The position numbers were made by a program, and so were the translations under genes. From positions 1 through 64,000 of the forward strand of contig SVPP01000005.1 in the NCBI GenBank assembly GCA_015065765.1: 64,000 bases of DNA, read 5' to 3'. The notes under the pieces are model-generated. The model was not told where the DNA came from. It saw nothing but the letters and a program-made list of their open reading frames with translations, and made no database searches. The number at the start of each line of letters is the position of its first letter. The stretch's first letter is position 1. The DNA comes from Oscillospiraceae bacterium (GTDB taxonomy: Bacteria > Bacillota > Clostridia > Oscillospirales > Acutalibacteraceae). Below are positions 7,361 through 15,505 of the stretch, in pieces.

Positions 7361-9724
7361 TTATACGAGCTTAAGGAACATCTGGAGAATGCGTTTAACA
7401 CAAAGCTCTAAGTCTGCACGTGTGATTCTGCCGTCTTCAAAACCTGCTTTCAGGTCTTCAGGGTAACCGCAGTGCATCTTCATGTCGTTACCTGCTTTTA
7501 CTTCCTTTACAGGGTCATTCTTTACGCCCCAGTCGGTAACAACCATGCCCTTGAAGCCCCATTCGTTACGGAGAATTCCTGTCAGAAGCTCCCAGCTTTC
7601 CGATGTGTGCTGACCGTTTATAAGGTTGTATGATGACATGATAGTCCACGGGTCAGATTCCTTAACTGCAATTTCAAATCCTTTAAGGTAGATTTCGCGA
7701 AGTGCTCTTTCTGAGAGCCTTGAATCACAGCCCATTCTGTTAGCTTCCTTGTTGTTGCATGCAAAGTGCTTTATTGAAACGGCAACTTTTTGTGACTGAA
7801 CACCTCTTGTTGCTGCAGCGGCACATTTACCTGCAACAAACGGGTCCTCGGAATAGTATTCAAAGTTTCTTCCGCATAAGGGGTCACGGTGAATGTTGAG
7901 TGCGGGAGCAAGCCATACACCAAGGTTGTTTTCTCTGATTTCAGCACCGCCGCCTGCACCGACCTGCGAAATAAGCTCCTCGTCCCATGTGCATGCAAGG
8001 AGAGTAGCACAAGGCCATGCCGTTGTGGGAATACCTGTTTCAGGCTCAAGTCTCAGACCTGCAGGGCCGTCAGCAGTGGGAACAGGGGGTACACCAAGTC
8101 TCTTAAGACCGCCGAAGCAACCTGTGTTTGCAACACCTGTAGGAGCGTGACCGCCTACAAAGTCCATAAGTTCTTCAAGTGTGAACTGGGATACGAACTC
8201 ATCAATTGAAATTTCTTCGCTCACTTTGTCAAACATAACTTCTTTTTCAGGCTTTACAGCACCTGTAGGTTTGTTTTCACCATAGAGGTAGCTTTCTTCA
8301 CCTGTGGGGAGGTTTTCAAATGTACCGTCAGCAAGCATTCTCTTTTCAAGTTTAAAGGGCTTGCACAGGCTTGTGAGCTGTTCAGTTATTGTATCTTCAT
8401 TGATTACATATTCGAAGTCAACTTTTTCAGCATTTCTCACATCAGTGCCGATATAGAATTTATAAGCGCCTTTTTCGAGAACATAAGCAGATTTCTGAAT
8501 CTTGCCAAGGTCATCAAAACTTGCCATAGAGTTGATGTCGAAAGACATAACGAGAGTTTCTTTCTCACCGGGTTGAAGAAGTTTTGTTTTCTTGTACGCA
8601 CAGAGTTCTCTTGCAGGTTTGCCAAGCTTACCCTGAGGTGCACTGTAATAAACCTGAACAACTTCACGTCCTGCAACAGAACCTGTGTTTTTAACTTCAG
8701 CAATTGCAAGGATTTTACCTTCGTTTTCAAGGCATACCTTGTTGGTAACTGCAAAGCTCGTATAAGAAAGTCCGAAACCGAAAGGATATCTTACTTTTTC
8801 TTTACCGCCGGGGATAGTTTCAAAATAGCGGTAACCAACGTAAATATCATCTGTGTAATCAAGATGGTCGAAGCATTCCCAAAAATCGTCCTTGCAGGGG
8901 AATGCGTCATAGCTTTTTGCGATTGTGTCAACAAGCTTGCCTGAGGGGTTGACATCGCCTGTGAGTATATCGGCAATTGCACTTCCACCTTCCATACCGC
9001 CCTGCCATGTGAAAAGAACTGCGTCTGTATCTTCATTTTCTGCGAAATATTCGCAGTCAATTGTAGCACCTGAGTTGATAACGATAACAACCTTTTTGAA
9101 AAGCTTTCCTGCTTTGTCAATAAGATCTTTTTCAAGGTCTGAGAGGTAATAGTCACCGCCCTGAGGACGTCTGTCAACACCTTCAGCAGAGAAACGGCTG
9201 ATTGTGATGATTGCAGTGTCAGCATTTTTTGCAGCATCTTCAATCAGTTCGTCGGGAACTTTTGCTTCGGGAACGTGCATGCTTGCGAATGTGTCATAAG
9301 TCATGTCATCACGCTTTGTACAGAATTCCATAGCGTTGACGATATCCCATGTTGCATTTATCTGAGCCTGAGTAGGAATATTCACGCTTTCTCTTTTTAC
9401 ATATTCCTTGTAAAAATCAATGAGGGGCATATAAATTTCAACGTCTTTATCGCAGAAACCTTCATAGATATTGCGGATATAGGGGGTGTGAACGTCGCCG
9501 CTGCCACCGCCGCCTTTTATGTATTCAATAGTTGCCTTGCCGAAAAGAGCAATTTTCTCGCCTTTTTTAAGAGGCAGTGCACCGTTTTCATTTTTGAGAA
9601 GCACCATACCTTCTGTTGCTGCTTTTCTTGAAAGTGAAATGTGTTTTGCTGAGGCAGTAACACATCTTCCGTCTTCGCCCAATGGTATACAGGGCTGAAA
9701 TTTAAATCTTGCAAATTTATCCAT
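7361..9724 (-). CDS. GH3 glycoside hydrolase with permuted domain order
   Basis: A 787-residue family 3 enzyme, probably a beta-glucosidase or beta-xylosidase. The start at 9724 is chosen because GGAGGT lies 7 bases before it; an upstream ATG at 9751 has none. The usual order is reversed: the C-terminal GH3 sandwich domain comes first (about 30-290, with TEGMVLLKNENGALPL), then a fibronectin-III-like domain after RYPFGFGLSYTSF, and then the catalytic (alpha/beta)8 barrel (about 500-787) with GRNFEYYSEDPF, SIKHFACNNKE and the nucleophile Asp731 in VVTDWG. Permuted GH3 enzymes are known from Ruminococcus and Butyrivibrio. No signal peptide, so it acts on imported oligosaccharides. Confidence 0.92.
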   Translation of the reverse strand: MDKFARFKFQPCIPLGEDGRCVTASAKHISLSRKAATEGMVLLKNENGALPLKKGEKIALFGKATIEYIKGGGGSGDVHTPYIRNIYEGFCDKDVEIYMPLIDFYKEYVKRESVNIPTQAQINATWDIVNAMEFCTKRDDMTYDTFASMHVPEAKVPDELIEDAAKNADTAIITISRFSAEGVDRRPQGGDYYLSDLEKDLIDKAGKLFKKVVIVINSGATIDCEYFAENEDTDAVLFTWQGGMEGGSAIADILTGDVNPSGKLVDTIAKSYDAFPCKDDFWECFDHLDYTDDIYVGYRYFETIPGGKEKVRYPFGFGLSYTSFAVTNKVCLENEGKILAIAEVKNTGSVAGREVVQVYYSAPQGKLGKPARELCAYKKTKLLQPGEKETLVMSFDINSMASFDDLGKIQKSAYVLEKGAYKFYIGTDVRNAEKVDFEYVINEDTITEQLTSLCKPFKLEKRMLADGTFENLPTGEESYLYGENKPTGAVKPEKEVMFDKVSEEISIDEFVSQFTLEELMDFVGGHAPTGVANTGCFGGLKRLGVPPVPTADGPAGLRLEPETGIPTTAWPCATLLACTWDEELISQVGAGGGAEIRENNLGVWLAPALNIHRDPLCGRNFEYYSEDPFVAGKCAAAATRGVQSQKVAVSIKHFACNNKEANRMGCDSRLSERALREIYLKGFEIAVKESDPWTIMSSYNLINGQHTSESWELLTGILRNEWGFKGMVVTDWGVKNDPVKEVKAGNDMKMHCGYPEDLKAGFEDGRITRADLELCVKRILQMFLKLV

Positions 9725-9753
9725 AATCTGACCTCCGTCATTTATTCTCACTT

Positions 9754-9783
9754 ATTATATAACAATGCTTTGGCGGTAGTCAA
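9754..9783 (-). promoter_or_regulatory. Promoter of the GH3 gene
   Basis: On the minus strand TTGACT, an 18-base spacer and TATAAT, about 30 bases before the start codon. Confidence 0.75.
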
Positions 9784-9792
9784 GGAAAACTA

Positions 9793-9821
9793 TTGAAATA
9801 AAAGCTTCGTAATGATATAAT
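9793..9821 (+). promoter_or_regulatory. Promoter of the EEP hydrolase gene
   Basis: TTGAAA, 17-base spacer, TATAAT. It stands back to back with the GH3 promoter, with only 9 bases between the two -35 boxes, so the divergent genes could share a regulator. Confidence 0.7.
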
Positions 9822-9842
9822 CTTTTCGGAGAGGTGATTGCC

Positions 9843-10544
9843 TTGAAAGTAATGACATTCAATATTCAGCATTGTCTTGATTATAAAAATAAAAAAATCG
9901 ATTGTGATTTGTTTGCACGGAAAATTACAGAATACGGTGCTGATTTCTGCGGACTGAATGAAGTGAGAGGAAAAGGTTTTCTTGTCGGATACACTGACCA
10001 GATAAAGAAGCTTTCAGGGAAAACAGGAATGTACGGTTATTTTGGTCAGGCAATAAAGGTTAAAGGTTTCGGACCTTACGGAAATGCGATCCTCAGTAAG
10101 AAACCGATTAAATCGGTACAGACAATTTTAATTCCTGATCCCGGAATAAAAAATGAAAATGTAAACTATGAAACAAGATGTATAATCAAAACCATAGTTG
10201 AAGAAAACGGGAAAGATATAGTTTTTCTTGTAACACACATGGGGTTGGCAAAGGCGGAAAGAATAAATGCAGTTAAAACAATATGTGAAATTGCAGATGA
10301 CACAGATTTGCCGATTATACTAATGGGGGACTTTAACGCTTGTCCTGATGAAGAAACACTCAAGCCTCTCTTTGAAAGGTTTTCAGATACATTAAAAGGG
10401 AAAGATGTAAAAACATTCCCCTCAGATTGTCCTGAAATAAAGATTGATTACATTCTTTACAGAGGTCTTGAATGTAAAAATACAAAAGTAATAAACGAAG
10501 TGGTTTCAGACCATCTTCCAATAATAACGGAGGTTATAGTGTGA
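9843..10544 (+). CDS. Endonuclease/exonuclease/phosphatase (EEP) family hydrolase
   Basis: A 233-residue cytosolic metal-dependent phosphoesterase. The TTG at 9843 is chosen because CGGAGAGG lies just upstream; the GTG at 9834 abuts that site. Family motifs in order are FNIQHC (Asn of the metal site), LNEVRGKG (metal-binding Glu), GNAILSK, VTHMGL, ILMGDFNACPDE (catalytic Asp-x-Asn), IDYIL and VSDHLPI (catalytic Asp-His). Substrate is unknown: relatives act on DNA, sphingomyelin or phosphoinositides. It is transcribed divergently from the GH3 gene. Confidence 0.87.
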   Translation: MKVMTFNIQHCLDYKNKKIDCDLFARKITEYGADFCGLNEVRGKGFLVGYTDQIKKLSGKTGMYGYFGQAIKVKGFGPYGNAILSKKPIKSVQTILIPDPGIKNENVNYETRCIIKTIVEENGKDIVFLVTHMGLAKAERINAVKTICEIADDTDLPIILMGDFNACPDEETLKPLFERFSDTLKGKDVKTFPSDCPEIKIDYILYRGLECKNTKVINEVVSDHLPIITEVIV

Positions 10545-10604
10545 TAAGTCACACTATAAATCCATGTCCCTCAAAATTTGCTGAGGCAAAATTTTGAGAT
10601 GGAC
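10535..10604 (+). terminator. Two hairpins after the EEP gene
   Basis: TATAGTGTGA-TAAG-TCACACTATA (10535-10558) is a perfect 10-bp hairpin over the stop codon. A second hairpin pairs the TCAAAATTT arm with AAAATTTTGA (10566-10604). Neither has a clean U-tract, so termination is likely but not certain. Confidence 0.4.
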
Positions 10605-10621
10605 TAAATTTCCATTATACA
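10594..10621 (+). promoter_or_regulatory. Possible promoter of the flavin reductase gene
   Basis: TTGAGA, 16-base spacer, TATACA. The predicted start near 10628 falls at the left arm of the leader hairpin described next. Confidence 0.45.
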
Positions 10622-10626
10622 CCTTG

Positions 10627-10681
10627 TCCGGCTACAGCAAGGTGAAATGTTATTGTAAAAAAGAACTTGTAGCCGGAAAGG
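10627..10681 (+). promoter_or_regulatory. Leader hairpin overlapping a ribosome binding site
   Basis: TCCGGCTAC (10627-10635) is the exact reverse complement of GTAGCCGGA (10669-10677), which runs into the ribosome binding site GGAAAGG (10675-10681). A competing hairpin can form from CACCTTG (10620-10626) and CAAGGTG (10638-10644), which closes on the same left arm. Two exclusive folds with one hiding the ribosome binding site suggest translational control. Confidence 0.45.
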
Positions 10682-10692
10682 TTATGGAAATT

Positions 10693-11253
10693 ATGAGAAA
10701 AAATTTCGGTTCAAAGCCAATGGTTTATCCTATGCCTGTGTTTATTGTGGCATCTTACGACGAAAACGGTACACCTGATGCCATGAATGCTGCATGGGGT
10801 GGTATCAGTGAAGAAAATGAGATTTCAATGTGTCTCAGTCCTGACCACAAAACAGTCAAAAATATTCTGAAAACAGGTTTCTTTACTGTCAGCATGGCTG
10901 ATGCTGCGCATGTAAAAGAATGTGATTATGTTGGTGTGGTTTCAGCAAACAAAGTTCCTGATAAATTTGTAAAAGCAGGTTTTCATGAACTGAAAAGTGA
11001 ATTTGTAAATGCACCGCTTATTGAAGAGCTTCCCATGGCACTTGAATGTAAAATGAAAAGCTATGATGAAGAGAGTTGCCGTATGATAGGGGAGATAGTC
11101 AATGTTTCTGCAGATGAAAGAATTCTTGATAAAGCGGGAAAAATTGATGTTAAAAAATTAAATCCCATAACCTTTGATCCTGTAAATAATACTTATATCA
11201 CTCTTGGTGAAAAGGTCGGTAAGGCTTTTTGCGATGGGCTGGAATTGAAATAA
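10693..11253 (+). CDS. Flavin reductase-like (FMN-binding split barrel) protein
   Basis: A 186-residue flavoprotein of the flavin reductase-like domain family. The N-terminus MRKNFGSKPMVYPMPVFIV and the segments AAWGGISEENEISMCL and DHKTVKNIL are typical of the FMN-binding split-barrel fold used by NAD(P)H:FMN reductases and related redox proteins. The ATG at 10693 is chosen by family length and an 11-base gap to GGAAAGG; ATG 10684 is possible but only 2 bases from that site. Its partner enzyme is not evident. A good terminator follows. Confidence 0.85.
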   Translation: MRKNFGSKPMVYPMPVFIVASYDENGTPDAMNAAWGGISEENEISMCLSPDHKTVKNILKTGFFTVSMADAAHVKECDYVGVVSANKVPDKFVKAGFHELKSEFVNAPLIEELPMALECKMKSYDEESCRMIGEIVNVSADERILDKAGKIDVKKLNPITFDPVNNTYITLGEKVGKAFCDGLELK

Positions 11254-11270
11254 GAATAAAGTCACGAAGA

Positions 11271-11302
11271 GCGGAAAAGTTTAACAACTTTCCGCCCTTT
11301 TT
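11271..11302 (+). terminator. Terminator after the flavin reductase gene
   Basis: GCGGAAAAGT pairs with ACTTTCCGC (one bulged A), followed by CCTTTTT. Confidence 0.75.
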
Positions 11303-11351
11303 GTTAATGTGGAAATTTCCAATAATTTTCATCTCTATTCATTGATTTTAG

Positions 11352-11381
11352 TTGACTTTGCACAATAATGTATGTTAGAAT
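11352..11381 (+). promoter_or_regulatory. Promoter of the sugar symporter-GH2 pair
   Basis: TTGACT, an 18-base spacer and TAGAAT, about 58 bases before the symporter start codon. Confidence 0.65.
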
Positions 11382-11392
11382 ACAGTTGTACG

Positions 11393-11416
11393 ACTTTGTT
11401 ATATTGATAACAAAGT
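11393..11416. promoter_or_regulatory. 24-bp palindromic operator
   Basis: ACTTTGTTAT, a 4-base centre ATTG, and ATAACAAAGT form a perfect palindrome starting 11 bases after the -10 box. The position fits a repressor that blocks transcription start of the sugar genes. No regulator gene is adjacent. Confidence 0.7.
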
Positions 11417-11438
11417 ACGAAAAGAGAGGAGAAAATTT

Positions 11439-12962
11439 ATGAAAAAAGAGGCACAACTTGATGCTAAAGGCTACCGCAAGTTCGGTATGATGGACAAAAT
11501 TGCCTATGCCGCAGGTGACTTCGGCTGTAACATGAGCTTTGCTCTTAAGGGAACAGTCCAGACATTCTGGCTGGTTTACATGATGATGGAGACTGAGCTT
11601 TTATCCTTACTTCTTCTTTTGGTTCAGATATGGGATGCAGTAAACGACCCTCTTATCGGAAGTTTCATTGACAACGACAAAAGAAAGTATAAGATGGGCA
11701 AATTCAAAACATATATTTTCATCGGTGCCTGTGGTCTTCTTGTTGCAGGTGCAGCAGTGTTCCTTCCTTTCCCCAATGCAGGCGTTGTAGTAAAAGCGAT
11801 GTTGTTTATTCTCGGCTATATTGTATGGGATGCTTGCTATACAATAGCAAACGTTCCTTATGGCTCAATGCTTTCTCTTATCACTGAAGACAGCGGTGAG
11901 CGTGCTCAGCTTTCAACATGGCGTTCAATCGGCTCAATGTTCGGTAACATTGTTCCTATGGTTATCCTTCCCATGATTATCTGGCAAAAGGTTACCTACG
12001 ACGGAACAGGCGAGCATCACACAAATCCGCTGACGGGTGAAGCTTATAAAATGGGCGATGCCGTTCTTGACCCACTTACGGGCGAGCAGTTTGAAACTCT
12101 CCTTGGTGAACGTGTTTTCTGGGCGGCGCTTATTATGGGTGTTCTCGGATTTATTGCTTTCATGTTCATGATTAAGAAAATCACAATCCGTGTTGACGAG
12201 AACACAGTTAAGACAAACGATTCTCAGAAATTCAATATCATTAAAGCTTTCGGTAATTTCATGAAGAACCGTCCTGCAGTGGGTGCAACAGTTGCCGCTA
12301 TGGGTATGTTCCTCGGTATGCAGTCTGCAACTACCGCTAATACAATTATGTTTGCAACCTATTTCAACAAGGCTTCAATGTCAGGTGTTGTTCAGATGAT
12401 CGGTTTCCTGCCTATGGTATTGTTCCTTCCCTTCATTAAGAAGCTTGTCAATAAATTCGGTAAAAAGGAAGCTTCTGTAGCAGGCACTCTTCTTTCAGTT
12501 GTCGGCGGTATCATAATGATGATATTCCCCATGGTTGAAAACAGAGATACAGCTCTCATTGTTTATCTTGCAGGTCTTGTTGCTTTCGGTATCGGTATGG
12601 GTGTTTACACCTGCGTATCATGGGCTATGATGGCTGACGCGATCGACTATAACGAATGGAAATTCGGAACACGTGAAGAAGGTACGGTTTATTCTCTTCA
12701 CTCATTCTTCCGTAAGCTTGCGCAGGGCATAGGACCTTCAATTGTCCTTGCAATCATGGGTGTTCTCGGTTATCAGGCAAAGCTCGGTACAATCGGTCAG
12801 AGCCTTGAGACATCACATAATATGTGCTGGCTTGTAGCCGGTCTCTATCTCTTCAGTGCAGTTGTTCAGTTTATCGGAGTTGCAGTTATCTATAATCTTG
12901 ATAAAAAGACACTTGAAAGAATGAACAGTGAGCTTGAAGAAAGACGCGCAGCAATTAAATAA
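11439..12962 (+). CDS. GPH-family sugar:cation symporter (MFS)
   Basis: A 507-residue, 12-helix transporter of the glycoside-pentoside-hexuronide:cation symporter family (melibiose carrier MelB-like), which moves sugars with Na+ or H+. Recognisable points are KIAYAAGDFGCNMSFAL near the N-terminus, WDAVNDPLIGSFIDNDKRK (about 65-85), VPYGSMLSLITEDSGERA in the middle, and MMADAIDYNEWKFGTREEG after helix 10. GAGAGGAGAAA precedes the ATG. The GH2 gene follows with only a weak hairpin between, so the pair imports and hydrolyses one glycoside. The upstream palindrome suggests sugar-dependent induction. Confidence 0.92.
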   Translation: MKKEAQLDAKGYRKFGMMDKIAYAAGDFGCNMSFALKGTVQTFWLVYMMMETELLSLLLLLVQIWDAVNDPLIGSFIDNDKRKYKMGKFKTYIFIGACGLLVAGAAVFLPFPNAGVVVKAMLFILGYIVWDACYTIANVPYGSMLSLITEDSGERAQLSTWRSIGSMFGNIVPMVILPMIIWQKVTYDGTGEHHTNPLTGEAYKMGDAVLDPLTGEQFETLLGERVFWAALIMGVLGFIAFMFMIKKITIRVDENTVKTNDSQKFNIIKAFGNFMKNRPAVGATVAAMGMFLGMQSATTANTIMFATYFNKASMSGVVQMIGFLPMVLFLPFIKKLVNKFGKKEASVAGTLLSVVGGIIMMIFPMVENRDTALIVYLAGLVAFGIGMGVYTCVSWAMMADAIDYNEWKFGTREEGTVYSLHSFFRKLAQGIGPSIVLAIMGVLGYQAKLGTIGQSLETSHNMCWLVAGLYLFSAVVQFIGVAVIYNLDKKTLERMNSELEERRAAIK

Positions 12963-12970
12963 TTATATGA

Positions 12971-12996
12971 AACAGCCGGTATGTCTGCCGGTTGTT
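12971..12996 (+). terminator. Weak hairpin between symporter and GH2 genes
   Basis: AACAGCCGG and CCGGTTGTT pair around an 8-nt loop, followed by only TTT. It may process the message or lower downstream expression rather than stop it. Confidence 0.4.
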
Positions 12997-13018
12997 TTAT
13001 CGATAAGGAGAAAATCAA

Positions 13019-15256
13019 ATGAGACAAGTTTTAAATTTCAATGCAAAATGGGCATTCACAAAGGAAAAATGTGAAATCCCTGCAGAAATCCCTCAACACT
13101 GGTATTGGGTGAATCTTCCCCATTCATGGAATGCAATTGACGGTCAGGACGGCGGAAACGATTACTTCCGCGGAACATGTCTTTATGCGAAAACCTTTGA
13201 TAAAATGGATTTGCCTGAAACAGACAGATATTATCTTGAAATCAAGGGTGCAAATTCATCAGCCGATGTTTATGTAAACGGCAAAAATCTTGCTCACCAT
13301 GACGGCGGTTATTCTACATGGAGAGTTGATATTACAGATGCTCTTCAGAGAGATAATATTATCGTTATCGCAGTTGATAACTCACCCTCACAGGAGGTAT
13401 ATCCTCAGGTTGCAGACTTCACATTCTACGGCGGTCTTTACAGAGATGTGAACCTTATCTGCGTGAATAATTCACACTTTGACCTTGATTATTGCGGAGG
13501 ACCGGGAATTAAGGTAACTCCCGAAATTTGTGGCAAAGATGCAAAGGTTGAAGCAGAAGTTTATCTTACAAATGCGAAGGAAAATCAGGTTATCCGCTAT
13601 GTGATTTCTGATGCAGAGGGCAAAGAAATTGCGAAAGCAGAAACTAAAGAAACTAAAGTAAATTTCAACATTGAAAATGTTCATCTGTGGCACGGACGAA
13701 AAGATCCCTATCTTTACAGAATTACTGCTGAACTTGTTGAAGAAAATGAAGTTATTGATAACATTTCTGCAAACTTTGGTTGCCGCACATTCAGGGTTGA
13801 TCCTGAAAACGGGTTTATTCTCAATGGTGAGGAATATCCTTTGAGAGGTGTTTCACGACATCAGGACAGATGGGGATTCGGTAATGCACTTCTTCCTGAA
13901 CATCACGAGGAAGATATCGACCTTATTATGGAAGTCGGTGCAACAACAATCCGTCTTGCACACTATCAGCACGACCAGTATTTCTACGATCTTTGTGACA
14001 GGAAAGGTCTTGTTATCTGGGCAGAAATTCCCTATATTTCACAGCATATGCCCGGCGGACGTGCAAACACAGTCTCTCAGATGAAAGAGCTTATTATTCA
14101 GAACTACAATCATCCGTCAATCGTTGTATGGGGACTTTCAAATGAGATTACAATGAAGGGTGACGATGATCCGGATTTGCTCGAGAATCACAACATCCTC
14201 AACGACTTGTGTCATGAAATGGATAAAACACGTCTTACAACAATTGCTGCAGTTTCACCATGTGATATTGAGAGCCCTTATATTCAGATTCCTGACCTTG
14301 TTTCCTATAATCATTATTTCGGCTGGTATGGCGGAGACACAACAATGAATGGTCCGTGGTTTGATAATTTCCACAAGCGTTGGCCCGATATTCCTATTGG
14401 TTGCTCAGAATACGGCTGTGAAGCGCTTAACTGGCACACATCAAAACCCATTCAGGGTGACTATACTGAAGAATATCAGGCATATTACCATGAAGAGCTT
14501 ATAAAGCAGTTCTTCTCAAGAAAATATATGTGGGCAACTCATGTGTGGAATATGTTTGACTTCGGTGCAGATGCACGTTCTGAGGGCGGTGAAAACGGTC
14601 AGAATCATAAAGGTCTCGTAACCTTTGACAGAAAGTATAAGAAAGACTCTTTCTATGCTTATAAAGCATGGCTTTCAGATGAACCCTTTGTTCACCTTTG
14701 CGGAAAGAGATATATTGACCGTGTTGAAGATGTGACAAAGGTAACAATTTATTCTAATCAGGCAGAGGTTGAACTCTTTGCAAACGGCAAGAGCCTTGGT
14801 AAGAAAACAGCAGAAGACCATTTCTTCTATTTTGATGTTCCCAATGTTGGTGAAACAGAACTGGTTGTAGTTGCAGGTGAGCTGACGGACTCAGGAAAAA
14901 TCCGCAAGGTTGAGGTTTTCAATGAAGAATACAGACTTAAAGAGAAGAGTGCAATTCTCAACTGGTTTGATATTACAGAGGTTGAAGGTTATCTTTCACT
15001 CAACGATAAGCTCAGCGATATTATGGCAACACCTGAGGGTATGCAACTTTTCGGTGGAATCATGGCTCAGATGCTTCCCAAAGAAGGAGACACCGTTGCA
15101 GGTGGCTTTGAGATGAACGAAGCACTCATGCAGATGATGGGCGGCTTCACAATGATTCGTCTTGCAGGTATGATCGGCACAATGGGTATCAATCTTACAA
15201 AAGAACAGCTTCTCGGTATGAATGCACAGCTCAACAAAATCAAAAAACCTGAATAA
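13019..15256 (+). CDS. GH2 glycoside hydrolase (beta-galactosidase-like)
   Basis: A 745-residue GH2 enzyme, beta-galactosidase- or beta-glucuronidase-like. Order: sugar-binding jelly roll (1-170, LPHSWNAIDGQDGG), Ig-like domain, then a TIM barrel from RGVSRHQDRWGFG. The acid/base Glu376 lies in WGLSNEI and the nucleophile Glu464 in CSEYGCE. The last ~100 residues (from about 645) are not part of the catalytic core and include a Met-rich stretch with QMMGG; this tail recurs in clostridial GH2 proteins and its function is unknown to me. No signal peptide, so it is cytosolic and uses sugars brought in by the symporter upstream. Confidence 0.92.
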   Translation: MRQVLNFNAKWAFTKEKCEIPAEIPQHWYWVNLPHSWNAIDGQDGGNDYFRGTCLYAKTFDKMDLPETDRYYLEIKGANSSADVYVNGKNLAHHDGGYSTWRVDITDALQRDNIIVIAVDNSPSQEVYPQVADFTFYGGLYRDVNLICVNNSHFDLDYCGGPGIKVTPEICGKDAKVEAEVYLTNAKENQVIRYVISDAEGKEIAKAETKETKVNFNIENVHLWHGRKDPYLYRITAELVEENEVIDNISANFGCRTFRVDPENGFILNGEEYPLRGVSRHQDRWGFGNALLPEHHEEDIDLIMEVGATTIRLAHYQHDQYFYDLCDRKGLVIWAEIPYISQHMPGGRANTVSQMKELIIQNYNHPSIVVWGLSNEITMKGDDDPDLLENHNILNDLCHEMDKTRLTTIAAVSPCDIESPYIQIPDLVSYNHYFGWYGGDTTMNGPWFDNFHKRWPDIPIGCSEYGCEALNWHTSKPIQGDYTEEYQAYYHEELIKQFFSRKYMWATHVWNMFDFGADARSEGGENGQNHKGLVTFDRKYKKDSFYAYKAWLSDEPFVHLCGKRYIDRVEDVTKVTIYSNQAEVELFANGKSLGKKTAEDHFFYFDVPNVGETELVVVAGELTDSGKIRKVEVFNEEYRLKEKSAILNWFDITEVEGYLSLNDKLSDIMATPEGMQLFGGIMAQMLPKEGDTVAGGFEMNEALMQMMGGFTMIRLAGMIGTMGINLTKEQLLGMNAQLNKIKKPE

Positions 15257-15265
15257 TATATCAAG

Positions 15266-15296
15266 AGGCACTGTCGGAAATTTCCGTCAGTGCCTT
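15266..15296 (+). terminator. Terminator after the GH2 gene
   Basis: AGGCACTG and CAGTGCCT, extended by CGGAAA/TTTCCG, form a long hairpin. The following bases are A-rich rather than T-rich, so strength is uncertain. Confidence 0.6.
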
Positions 15297-15354
15297 AAAA
15301 ATTTCGGGGAAACTATTGACAAATTCTGAATGTTATAGTATCATATAATCAAGG

Positions 15355-15372
15355 AGTTAGGGAGTCCTAACT
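15355..15372. promoter_or_regulatory. DtxR/IdeR-like operator box 1
   Basis: AGTTAGG-GAGT-CCTAACT is an 18-bp perfect palindrome with the TTAG-N6-CTAA core known for DtxR/IdeR iron regulators. It lies 5 bases after a TATAAT (15344-15349). Confidence 0.65.
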
Positions 15373-15434
15373 AAATATATACACTTTCTGTTTTCACATG
15401 CTTTGGCTATCAGGTCAAAATTTTTTAAAATGAC

Positions 15435-15452
15435 AGTTAGGCAAAACTAACT
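15435..15452. promoter_or_regulatory. DtxR/IdeR-like operator box 2
   Basis: AGTTAGGCAAAACTAACT has the same AGTTAG-N6-CTAACT outline as box 1 and sits 80 bases further on, just before the DUF3793 gene. Two matching palindromes in one leader strongly suggest a real operator pair. Confidence 0.65.
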
Positions 15453-15505
15453 CCTTTAATTTGCTTATATCAGGGAAAACTAATGAACGAAAAGGAGGTA
15501 ATACT

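Noticed and set aside
10594-10692. FMN riboswitch before the flavin reductase gene
   Set aside because: The leader is short and lacks the conserved FMN core (no AGGAUAU...GGGCAGGGUGAAA-like pattern).
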